Positions 1 through 6,564 of a DNA stretch of 20,746 nucleotides are shown here, piece after piece. The stretch covers positions 567 through 21,312 of the forward strand of contig DEIB01000017.1 of assembly GCA_002352215.1 (NCBI GenBank), in the 5' to 3' direction. The translations under genes were made by a program, and so were the position numbers. Each line of letters begins with the position of its first letter. Within the stretch, counting starts at the first letter, position 1. The notes under the pieces were generated by a model that made no database searches, was not told the DNA's origin, and saw only the letters and a list, made by a program, of their open reading frames with translations. The DNA comes from Chthonomonas sp. UBA2785 (lineage in GTDB: Bacteria > Armatimonadota > Fimbriimonadia > Fimbriimonadales > Fimbriimonadaceae).

Positions 1-234
1 GTCTGGGTGGAGGACGCCAAGGTGTGCGCCATCGGCATCAAGGTGAAGCGCTGGGTGAACCTGCACGGCCTCGCCCTCAATGTCCATACCGACATGACGC
101 ACTTTGAAGGGATCATCCCGTGCGGCATCCAAGGCTACGGCGTCACGAGCCTGCACGAACTCCTGGACCCGGCCCCAAGCATGGAGCAGGTCAAAGCCGC
201 GCTGGTGCGCGGCTTCGCGGCGCTCTCGCCTTAA
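1..234 (+). CDS. lipB: Octanoyltransferase LipB, C-terminal part (5' end outside window)
   Basis: This is the C-terminal 77 residues of lipoyl(octanoyl) transferase, which moves octanoate from acyl carrier protein to the lipoyl domains of enzymes such as pyruvate dehydrogenase, in the cytoplasm. The recognisable part is the run KVCAIGIKVKRWVNLHGLAL, followed by LNV and IIPCGIQGYGVTSL; the Lys and Cys in these blocks match the catalytic pair known for the LipB family. The reading frame is open from base 1, so the start lies upstream. It ends at TAA 232-234 and shares the four bases TTAA with the stop of the convergent DUF1501 gene. The family call is firm; whether the missing part is intact cannot be seen. 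Confidence 0.93.
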   Translation, partial: VWVEDAKVCAIGIKVKRWVNLHGLALNVHTDMTHFEGIIPCGIQGYGVTSLHELLDPAPSMEQVKAALVRGFAALSP

Positions 235-1469
235 GACTTGATGAGATCGAGGGTCGGGAATTCCTGGCCCAGCACCAATCCGGCATCGTTGCCCAGCCAG
301 TTCTCCAGCGTGGTGGCGTAGACGCTGCGGAAGTCCGTCTTCCAGGGCACGTCGCCTCGGCTGAGGTTGGCCAGGTCCGGGTTCGGGCCGTGGAATCCGC
401 CCTTCACGCGGCTCCCAATCAGGAACATCGGGGCGGCTTCGCCGTGGTCGGTGCCCAGGCTGCCGTTCTCTTCCACGCGGCGCCCAAATTCGCTGAAGAC
501 CAGGAGCGTCACCTTCTTATCCAGCCCAGCGGATTCCATTTCGCGCTGGAAGGCCAGCACGGCATCCGAAAACTCTTGCATCAGCTTGGCGTGGGATTCC
601 TTTTGACGGGAGTGGGTATCGAACCCGCCGTGGCTAAAGTAGACGACCCGCGTTTGCGGGGAGGCCATCAAGAGCTGGCTGATTTGAGCGAACCCACGCC
701 CGAATCCGTTCTCACCGTAAGTCTGCTTCGGCTTCGCGCCGTCGAGCTTGCTATTCAGCAAGTTCATGGCATCCAGCGCCGCGCGGTTGGCATCTTGGAT
801 GGTGCGGATCGCCGAACCCTGTTCAGCGTCCCGTCCCTGGATCTGCCGCAGCAACTTTTCCGCATCGGCGTTGCCCACCAGTGACTTGATATCGGCCAGG
901 CTGGCAAAGCAGGGGATGCTCGCATCCTTGGCTTGCAGGGCCAGGGGGCGCTCAGTGCTCAGGCCCACGCACGCCACCGGGTTGTACATCTGCTGCGCGG
1001 CGCGTTCGTCCATGCTTCGGCCAATCCAGCCGTAGGGAAGCTTGGCATCGGGGCTGGCCGATTGCCAAATGTCCATGGACTTAAAGTGCGAGCGGTTCGG
1101 ATTGGGGTAGCCCACGTTTTGCACCACGGCCACCTTGCCTTCCTTATAAAGCGTGGCGAGGCCGCCCATTGTGGGGTGCAACCCCATCGTATCGTTGAGG
1201 TGCAGAACCTCGTCCCCCTTCAGCGCCAGGGTCGGGCGTGCCTTCGCGTAGAGCGGGTCAGCGAAGGGCACCACCGTGTTCAGGCCGTCGTTGCCACCGC
1301 TCAGTTGGCACACCACGAGAATGTTGTCCGGGTCCACCTTGCGGCCCCCGGCCGCGCGGATCAGGTCGCCGTGGGCGACCGCCGCCAGCCATCGCGGGGT
1401 GCTGAGGCCCACCGCAATCATGGTGCCTTTGGCAAGGAGTTCTCGACGGGTCAAATTGCTTTCACTCAT
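231..1469 (-). CDS. Tat-exported DUF1501 family protein
   Basis: A 412-residue protein of the DUF1501 family, distantly related to the alkaline phosphatase/sulfatase fold; its function is unknown. The start ATG at 1469 puts a twin-arginine signal (LTRRELLAKG, residues 6-15, then a hydrophobic stretch) at the N-terminus; an upstream extension to 1514 would bury it. Family hallmarks are VCQLSGGNDGLNTVVPF (about residues 53-69), YFSHGGFDTHSRQ, FSEFGRRVEENGSLGTDHG and a final GLVLGQEFPTLDLIKS. The His, Asp and Glu residues in these blocks suggest a metal-binding hydrolase-like site (inference). DUF1501 genes often sit beside a DUF1800 gene, and none is visible here. The gene converges on lipB with a 4-bp overlap of stops. 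Confidence 0.9.
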   Translation of the reverse strand: MSESNLTRRELLAKGTMIAVGLSTPRWLAAVAHGDLIRAAGGRKVDPDNILVVCQLSGGNDGLNTVVPFADPLYAKARPTLALKGDEVLHLNDTMGLHPTMGGLATLYKEGKVAVVQNVGYPNPNRSHFKSMDIWQSASPDAKLPYGWIGRSMDERAAQQMYNPVACVGLSTERPLALQAKDASIPCFASLADIKSLVGNADAEKLLRQIQGRDAEQGSAIRTIQDANRAALDAMNLLNSKLDGAKPKQTYGENGFGRGFAQISQLLMASPQTRVVYFSHGGFDTHSRQKESHAKLMQEFSDAVLAFQREMESAGLDKKVTLLVFSEFGRRVEENGSLGTDHGEAAPMFLIGSRVKGGFHGPNPDLANLSRGDVPWKTDFRSVYATTLENWLGNDAGLVLGQEFPTLDLIKS

Positions 1470-1485
1470 GGCGGACCTACAAGGT

Positions 1486-1514
1486 AGTGTACGGCAAGTT
1501 TGGACGATACACAA
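1486..1514 (-). promoter_or_regulatory. Candidate promoter for the DUF1501 gene
   Basis: Reading the minus strand, TTGTGT (1514-1509) is followed after 17 nt by TACACT (1491-1486), 16 nt before the ATG at 1469. The TACACT box is identical to the two boxes found between yqaE and ileS. The match is by eye and the -35 is poor. Confidence 0.4.
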
Positions 1515-1940
1515 GTGTCAAAGTTCAGTAAATGGCCATCGGATATTCCCATTCCGTCGGTCATTGCGGCTTTGTGCTTGGCGGTCCTCACTCTAGCCGT
1601 CTTCGGTCAGGCTCAAAACACGGGTCCGGAGAGCGCGATACGGCAGTACCACCAAGCGCTTGTGGCCTCGCCCGGGGGCAACGATCGTGGCCCGGTGATG
1701 CTCCAGCAACGCGAAGATGTCACGCAGCCGTTCAACCAACTCATTGAGCAGCTCTTGCGGGCGGGGGCTCAGGTTCGGTTCGGCCGCATCACCAAACAAC
1801 TCCCCGATGCCACGGTTGAGGTTGCCTATCTCCGCCCGAATGGCGAAACCTGGGCGTTCCTCTACGTTTTGCGGCGTGAGCAAGGGGTGTGGCGCGTGGA
1901 TGTGGAGCAAACCGCCCGGGGCAGCCTGAACCGGACCTGA
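1515..1940 (+). CDS. Small membrane-anchored protein, NTF2-like, unknown function
   Basis: About 141 residues with an N-terminal hydrophobic segment (around residues 14-31, SVIAALCLAVLTLAVFGQA) that could be a signal peptide or membrane anchor. The rest (AIRQYHQAL, VRFGRITKQLPDATVEVAYL, WAFLYVLRREQGVWRVDVEQ) has the helix-then-curved-sheet rhythm of NTF2-like/DUF4878-type domains, where a helical start AIRQYHQAL leads into strands ending in GVWRVD. Function is not recognisable. The start is uncertain: GTG 1515 gives MSKFSKWPSD and is preferred over TTG 1500; neither has a clear Shine-Dalgarno sequence. It is divergent from the DUF1501 gene and is followed 40 nt later by another small protein of the same general architecture. 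Confidence 0.65.
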   Translation: MSKFSKWPSDIPIPSVIAALCLAVLTLAVFGQAQNTGPESAIRQYHQALVASPGGNDRGPVMLQQREDVTQPFNQLIEQLLRAGAQVRFGRITKQLPDATVEVAYLRPNGETWAFLYVLRREQGVWRVDVEQTARGSLNRT

Positions 1941-1980
1941 CTCTTCTCATTAGCCGCTTTTGGGGTTCAATGAAGGCGGT

Positions 1981-2418
1981 ATGCGGCGCCAAGCGGGACG
2001 CGTTCACTGGATTGTGCTGACGGGCATTGTGGGGGCCTTGGTGGTCGCCATCGGCTTCTTTGCCACATTCTTCTTCGGGTCGTCTCCCGAAGTCCAGGCC
2101 AACCGCTTCTTGGTTTCGCTCGCGAAGGGCGACAAGGCCGGCCTGATGAAGTACGGGGCTTCGGACTTGGACCCCGCTGCTCTCGACAAGGCGTGGGACG
2201 TCACCCTGGAGCGCGGCGAATACTACCGGTTCGCCTGGAAGATCTTGGGCTCCACCAAGCAATCGGACGACGCCGCCGTGGTGAACATTCTCATCAATCG
2301 AGGCATGAACAACTCGAGCTACGACGAGCCGATGAGCATCCCCATGATCAAGAAGGATGGCGAATGGAAAGTCGCCCTCAGCGAGCTCAGCCGCAAGGTC
2401 TATCCCTCCTTGCCGTAA
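1981..2418 (+). CDS. Small membrane-anchored protein, NTF2/DUF4878-like
   Basis: A 145-residue protein. ATG 1981 is chosen because GAAGG lies about 5-9 nt upstream; an in-frame TTG at 1960 is less likely. Residues about 9-32 (WIVLTGIVGALVVAIGFFAT) form one membrane helix, and the remainder is predicted to lie outside the cytoplasm. The soluble part, SPEVQANRFLVSLAKGDKAG then a strand-rich region ending in MIKKDGEWKVALSELSRK, resembles the NTF2-like/DUF4878 lipoprotein-type domains (helix EVQANRFL, glycine turn, and DGEWKVA near the end). It is probably co-transcribed with the preceding gene and may be a distant paralogue. No enzyme motif is seen. Confidence 0.7.
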   Translation: MRRQAGRVHWIVLTGIVGALVVAIGFFATFFFGSSPEVQANRFLVSLAKGDKAGLMKYGASDLDPAALDKAWDVTLERGEYYRFAWKILGSTKQSDDAAVVNILINRGMNNSSYDEPMSIPMIKKDGEWKVALSELSRKVYPSLP

Positions 2419-2484
2419 CGGCATCGGCGCGGATTTTACAAAGCATTAACCCGGAGCGCGAACCCGGCGGGTAAACCTTCGTTC

Positions 2485-3435
2485 GTGCCCAAACTCTCGC
2501 GACGTGAACTCATGAAAGCCGGTGCTCTCACGGCGACTTCTGCCTTCGGGGCGGCGGCTCTGCCGGCCCTGAACGCCCCGGCCCCCGGCACTGAGCGCGT
2601 GCTGCGAATTGGGCACCTCACGGACATTCACGTGCAGCCGGAGCGCAAAGCCGCCGAGGGCATGGCCAAGGCGTTTGAGATTGTCAACGGCCTCAGCGAC
2701 AAGCCGGACCTCATCCTGACGGGCGGCGACCTCATCATGGATGCCTTTGGCCAATCGAAAGACCGTGTGAAAACCCAGTGGGACATCTTCACCCGGGTGC
2801 TTCGAGATAGCAACGACCTCCCCGTGCGGCACTGCCTGGGCAACCACGACTTCTGGAACGGCGCGGGCGGCCAGGGCAAGGAAGACCCGATGTTCGGGCA
2901 CCGCTGGGCGCAGGATGCTCTGGAGCTGGAAAAGCCGTACTACGACTTTGAGCAGGCGGGTTGGAAGTTCGTCGTCCTCCAAAGCACCCTGCCCGAAGGG
3001 GGTGGCTACAAGGGGAGGCTAGACGAAGAGCAGTTTGAGTGGCTCACCGGCGTGCTGCAAGGCACTCCCAAGACTATGCCGGTGCTGGTGCTTTCGCACA
3101 TCCCGATCCTTAGTGCTTCAACTTTCTTTGATGGCGACAACGAGAAATCCGGCAACTGGCAAGTGCCCGGCGCGTGGATGCACATTGACGCTCGCCGCAT
3201 CAAGGATTTGTTCCACAAGCACCCCAACGTGAAAGTATGTGTGAGCGGCCACGTACACCTGGTGGACCGCACGGATTACCTCGGGGTCTCCTACGTCTGT
3301 AACGGCGCGGTGTGCGGCGGCTGGTGGGGCGGCAATTACCAAGAAACAGCCCCCGGCTACACCGTGATTGACCTGTACGCGGATGGCACCTTCCGCAATG
3401 ATTACACCGAAACCGGTTGGGAGGCCCAAAGCTGA
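2485..3435 (+). CDS. Tat-exported calcineurin-like metallophosphoesterase (copy 1)
   Basis: A 316-residue secreted phosphoesterase starting with GTG 2485. The N-terminus SRRELMKAGALTATSAFGAA (from residue 5) is a twin-arginine signal. The metallophosphoesterase motif set is complete: D47 and H49 in LTDIH, GGD at 80-82, GNHD at 119-122, H205 in LSHIP and GHVH at 255-258, the ligands of a two-metal centre in this superfamily. The substrate is unknown; related secreted enzymes act on phosphodiesters, nucleotides or phosphoproteins. The stop TGA overlaps the ATG of the next gene by one base, so the two are translationally coupled. No Shine-Dalgarno is visible; TAAACC lies 7 nt before the GTG, an imperfect version of the leaderless pattern seen elsewhere here. 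Confidence 0.88.
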   Translation: MPKLSRRELMKAGALTATSAFGAAALPALNAPAPGTERVLRIGHLTDIHVQPERKAAEGMAKAFEIVNGLSDKPDLILTGGDLIMDAFGQSKDRVKTQWDIFTRVLRDSNDLPVRHCLGNHDFWNGAGGQGKEDPMFGHRWAQDALELEKPYYDFEQAGWKFVVLQSTLPEGGGYKGRLDEEQFEWLTGVLQGTPKTMPVLVLSHIPILSASTFFDGDNEKSGNWQVPGAWMHIDARRIKDLFHKHPNVKVCVSGHVHLVDRTDYLGVSYVCNGAVCGGWWGGNYQETAPGYTVIDLYADGTFRNDYTETGWEAQS

Positions 3436-4397
3436 TGGCCACGAAATCCACGCGAAGAGAACTGCTTGCCGCCGGCGGGGCGCTGGGCGGTTCGATTCTG
3501 GCATCCCGGGTGATGGGGACATGGCCGGGCAACCAAGATGCCGCGCCCAACCGCGTGCTGCGCATCGCCCACCTCACAGATATCCACGTGCAGCCCGAGC
3601 GCAAAGGGGGAGAGGGCATGGCCCACGCGTTCGAGATCGTGAATGACCTCAAAGATAAGCCCGACCTCATCCTCACCGGCGGCGACCTCATCATGGACTC
3701 GTTCGGCGCCGACAAAGCCCGCGCCAAGGTGCAATGGGATCTCTTCGATTCGGTCATCCGCAACCACAACGGCCTACCCGTGCGGCACTGCCTGGGCAAC
3801 CACGATTACTGGAACGGCGCGGGCGGCGGCGGCAAGAATGACCCGATGTTCGGCTGGAACTGGGCGCAAGACGTGCTCAAGCTCGATGCGCCCTACTACG
3901 CCTTCCGCCAAGCCGGGTGGCAGTTCATCGTGCTGCAGAGCACCATGCCGCTCGAAGCCGGGGGCTACACCGCCAAGCTCGATGATGCGCAGTTCGAGTG
4001 GCTTGCGGATACCCTTGAGCAAACCCCCCGGGAAATGCCCGTTCTGGTGCTCTCCCACATCCCCATCCTCAGCATCTGCGCCACCCTGGCCGGTGACACC
4101 GAGAAGACCGGCAACTGGGTGACGCCGGGCTCGTGGATGCACATTGATGCCCGAAAGATCAAAGACTTGTTCCACAAGCACCCAAACGTGAAGGTTTGCT
4201 TAAGCGGCCACGAGCACCTGGTGGACGACGTGGAGTACCTGGACGTCACCTATGTTTGCAACGGGGCGGTGAGTGGCGGCTGGTGGGGTGGCAACTTCAT
4301 GGAGTTCGGACCCGGCTACGCGCTGGTGGACCTGTATGAAGACGGCACGTTCCGCAATGAGTTCATCCCCTCGGGTTGGGTCCCGGCGGCGGAGTAG
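3435..4397 (+). CDS. Tat-exported calcineurin-like metallophosphoesterase (copy 2)
   Basis: A 320-residue paralogue of the preceding gene, alike along its whole length (roughly two thirds identical by eye). ATG 3435 is chosen because it overlaps the upstream TGA (TGATG) and leaves a clean twin-arginine signal, STRRELLAAGGALGGSILAS. Metal-site residues are all kept: D49 and H51 (LTDIH), D84 (GGD), GNHD 121-124, H208 (LSHIP), GHEH 258-261. Both copies share FHKHPNVKVC and VCNGAV.GGWWGGN, probably part of the substrate pocket. Differences cluster in a loop after LSHIPILS, where this copy has ICATLAGDTEK against ASTFFDGDNEK, which could mean different substrates (inference). The pair is a tandem duplication in one operon. 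Confidence 0.88.
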   Translation: MATKSTRRELLAAGGALGGSILASRVMGTWPGNQDAAPNRVLRIAHLTDIHVQPERKGGEGMAHAFEIVNDLKDKPDLILTGGDLIMDSFGADKARAKVQWDLFDSVIRNHNGLPVRHCLGNHDYWNGAGGGGKNDPMFGWNWAQDVLKLDAPYYAFRQAGWQFIVLQSTMPLEAGGYTAKLDDAQFEWLADTLEQTPREMPVLVLSHIPILSICATLAGDTEKTGNWVTPGSWMHIDARKIKDLFHKHPNVKVCLSGHEHLVDDVEYLDVTYVCNGAVSGGWWGGNFMEFGPGYALVDLYEDGTFRNEFIPSGWVPAAE

Positions 4398-4460
4398 GGC
4401 GGGCCGTTTGCGGCAGGTTCCCGAGGGTGAACCCAGAGCGATAGGTACAACCGAAGGCGC

Positions 4461-6287
4461 ATGAGCGCCCCCGACCTCCGCAATATCGGCATCATTGCCC
4501 ACGTTGACCACGGCAAAACCACCCTGGTCGACGCCCTGTTTCGCCAGTCGGGGCTGTTCCGCGAGAACGAATCGGTCCAAGACCGAGTGATGGACCGCAA
4601 CGACCTGGAGCGCGAGCGCGGCATCACCATTCTCAGTAAGGTGGCCAGCACCAAGTTCCAGGGCACCAAGATCAACATCGTGGATACGCCGGGCCACGCC
4701 GACTTCGGGGGCGAAGTCGAGCGCGTGCTCAGCATGGTGGACGGCGCGCTGCTGGTGGTGGACGCCAACGAAGGCCCGATGCCGCAAACCCGGTTTGTGC
4801 TGAAGAAGGCGCTGGCCAACGGCCTCAAGATCGTGGCGGTTATTAACAAGGTGGACCGCGAGGGCGCGCGCCCGATGGAAGCCTACGACAAGCTTCTCGA
4901 CCTTTTTATTGACCTTGGCGCTAACGAAGAAGACCTCGAGTTCCCTTATGTGTTTGCCAGCGGGGCCTCGGGCTGGGCGCGACGCAACCTGGACGACACC
5001 GACACCGACATGCGGGCGCTTTTCGAAACGATTGTCGAGCACATCCCCGCGCCCAAGGTGCAAAACGATGGCCCCGCGCAGTTCCAGGTCAACAACTTGG
5101 ACTACAACGACTACGTGGGCCGCATGTTTGGCGGCAAGCTCTTGCGGGGCCGGCTGCGGGTGGGCGATCGCCTGACGAGCGTCGGCGAAGGCGGCAAGCA
5201 GCAGTCCTTCAACACCACCAAGGTGTGGACGTACGCCGGGTTGCAACTGCAAGAGTGCGACGTGGTGGAAGCCGGTGAAATCGTGATGGTTTCCGGACTG
5301 GATGACGTCCTGATTGGGGACTCGGTGTGCGACGCCCAGTTCGTGGACCCGCTGCCGCGCATCGAAGTTGAGCCCAGCACGCTCACCATGAGCTTCTTTG
5401 CCAACACCAGCCCGCTCTCGGGCAAGGACGGCGGTAAGTTCCTCACCATCCACAAGATTCGCGAGCGGATGGAGAAGGAAGAGAAGGTCAGCGTCACACT
5501 CAAGATTGACCGCGACGCTCCCGCCGACACCGTGAAGGTGGCCGCGCGCGGCGAAATGCAGCTTTCAGTGCTCATCGAGACGATGCGCCGCGAGGGCTTT
5601 GAAATGGCCATCGCCCGCCCGGAGGTCATTTTCAAAGAGAATGACCGGGGCCAGCGGCTCGAACCGATTGAACTTCTTATCCTCGAACTCCCGGATGAAG
5701 CCATGGGCGGCACGCTGGAAGAATTGAGCCGACGAAAGGGCGAAATGACCGGCATGATGCAGATCGGCAACGACCGCTCGCGAGTGGAAGCCACTATCCC
5801 GACGCGCGGCCTCATCGGTTTCCGTAGCGTCTTCCTCACGCTCACCCGGGGCACGGGCACCATCAGCAGCTTGTTTGAAGGCTACGAAGCCTTCCGGGGC
5901 ACGGTGCAAAGCCGCGCCACGGGCTCGCTCATCGCCAAGGACGACGGGAAGATGACCCGCTACGCCTATGAAGACGTGCAAGAGCGCGGCACCTTGTTCT
6001 ATCCCGTCGGCACCGATGTATACGGGGGGATGATCGTCGGGCAGTGTAGCCGTGATGAGGATATGGTGGTAAACATCACCAAAACGAAGGCCGCGACCAA
6101 CATGCGCAGCGCCAATGCGGACGCCACCACGGTGCTGGACGCCCACCTGGAATTCTCGCTGGAGCAGGCTCTCTCCTGGCTTCGGGATGATGAACTTCTG
6201 GAAGTTACGCCCAAGATGCTGCGCTTCCGCAAGAAGGTGTTGGACCACAGCATGCGCAAGGTCAGCGAGCGCAAAGCTCAGGTCTGA
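4461..6287 (+). CDS. typA: Translational GTPase TypA/BipA
   Basis: A full-length (608-residue) TypA/BipA, a ribosome-associated GTPase of the EF-G/LepA class that assists 50S assembly and growth under stress. The GTPase motifs are plain: AHVDHGKT at 13-20 (P-loop), RERGITI at 51-57 (switch I), DTPGH at 75-79 and NKVD at 129-132. EF-G-like domains II, III and V follow, and the TypA-specific C-terminal domain includes RATGSLIAKDDGKMTRYA, GTDVYGGMIVGQ and the LRFRKKVLDHSMRK ending. ATG 4461 has GAAGG 5-6 nt upstream. It lies 63 nt after the phosphoesterase pair, from which it is separated by a small hairpin (GGTTC 4416-4420 with GAACC 4429-4433). Confidence 0.97.
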   Translation: MSAPDLRNIGIIAHVDHGKTTLVDALFRQSGLFRENESVQDRVMDRNDLERERGITILSKVASTKFQGTKINIVDTPGHADFGGEVERVLSMVDGALLVVDANEGPMPQTRFVLKKALANGLKIVAVINKVDREGARPMEAYDKLLDLFIDLGANEEDLEFPYVFASGASGWARRNLDDTDTDMRALFETIVEHIPAPKVQNDGPAQFQVNNLDYNDYVGRMFGGKLLRGRLRVGDRLTSVGEGGKQQSFNTTKVWTYAGLQLQECDVVEAGEIVMVSGLDDVLIGDSVCDAQFVDPLPRIEVEPSTLTMSFFANTSPLSGKDGGKFLTIHKIRERMEKEEKVSVTLKIDRDAPADTVKVAARGEMQLSVLIETMRREGFEMAIARPEVIFKENDRGQRLEPIELLILELPDEAMGGTLEELSRRKGEMTGMMQIGNDRSRVEATIPTRGLIGFRSVFLTLTRGTGTISSLFEGYEAFRGTVQSRATGSLIAKDDGKMTRYAYEDVQERGTLFYPVGTDVYGGMIVGQCSRDEDMVVNITKTKAATNMRSANADATTVLDAHLEFSLEQALSWLRDDELLEVTPKMLRFRKKVLDHSMRKVSERKAQV

Positions 6288-6310
6288 TCCCGAGAAGCGC
6301 CGGGAAGATA

Positions 6311-6339
6311 AAAAAATGGACGCAAGTCGCCTTGCGTCC
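6311..6339 (-). terminator. Strong Rho-independent terminator, minus strand
   Basis: GGACGCAAG (6318-6326) pairs perfectly with CTTGCGTCC (6331-6339). On the minus strand the four-base loop is GCGA, a GNRA tetraloop. The stem is followed there by one A and then seven T (complement of 6310-6316). On the plus strand there is no T run after the stem, so it is a poor terminator for typA. No recognised minus-strand gene lies upstream of it for more than 3 kb. Confidence 0.7.
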
Positions 6340-6550
6340 GATGTCTGCTTGTTGTGATCGCAAACCCGACTTGTCCATCAGGCGTTACGTCACTATCAAT
6401 GATGGCGAAGCCCGTGTTAAGAATTAGTGAACCAAGCCAAAAGGTCTAGGCGAAATGGCTTCAAATCCCCCGTAAAAGTGCGGGTGGGGAAAGACAAACC
6501 CCGTTGTTGTAACAGCCTTGACTGGGCAAAGGTATTCATTGCGGGGTTTT
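6340..6550 (-). ncRNA. Candidate minus-strand small transcript or micro-ORF in the typA downstream gap
   Basis: The 277-bp gap between typA and the next gene holds a minus-oriented terminator at its left end. It also has a series of inverted repeats: AAACCCCG (6496-6503) with CGGGGTTT (6542-6549), AAGCCA with TGGCTT (about 6434-6461), and CCATCA (6375-6380) with TGATGG (6399-6404). The same strand has a 40-codon frame, ATG at 6539 to TAA at 6417, starting MNTFAQSRLL and ending LLAWFTNS. I do not recognise it as tmRNA, SRP RNA, 6S or RNase P RNA. No convincing promoter was found, so this stays a candidate. Confidence 0.25.
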
Positions 6551-6552
6551 GG

Positions 6553-6558
6553 TAGAAT
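6553..6558 (+). promoter_or_regulatory. TAGAAT -10-like box 6 nt before the start codon
   Basis: TAGAAT is separated from ATG 6565 by only CCCGC-type sequence (6 nt), leaving no room for a Shine-Dalgarno. This would place transcription initiation at or next to the start codon (leaderless). No good -35 is seen at 16-18 nt. Confidence 0.5.
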
Positions 6559-6564
6559 GCCCGC

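Noticed and set aside
4200..5453. Long open frame on the minus strand across the phosphoesterase end and typA
   Set aside because: It lies opposite strongly conserved coding sequence of TypA and its translation is low-complexity His/Val/Gly-rich; a GC-rich genome leaves such antisense frames open.
6510..6558. TTGACT at about 6518 as the -35 of the TAGAAT box
   Set aside because: The spacing is 29 nt, far too long for a sigma-70-type promoter.
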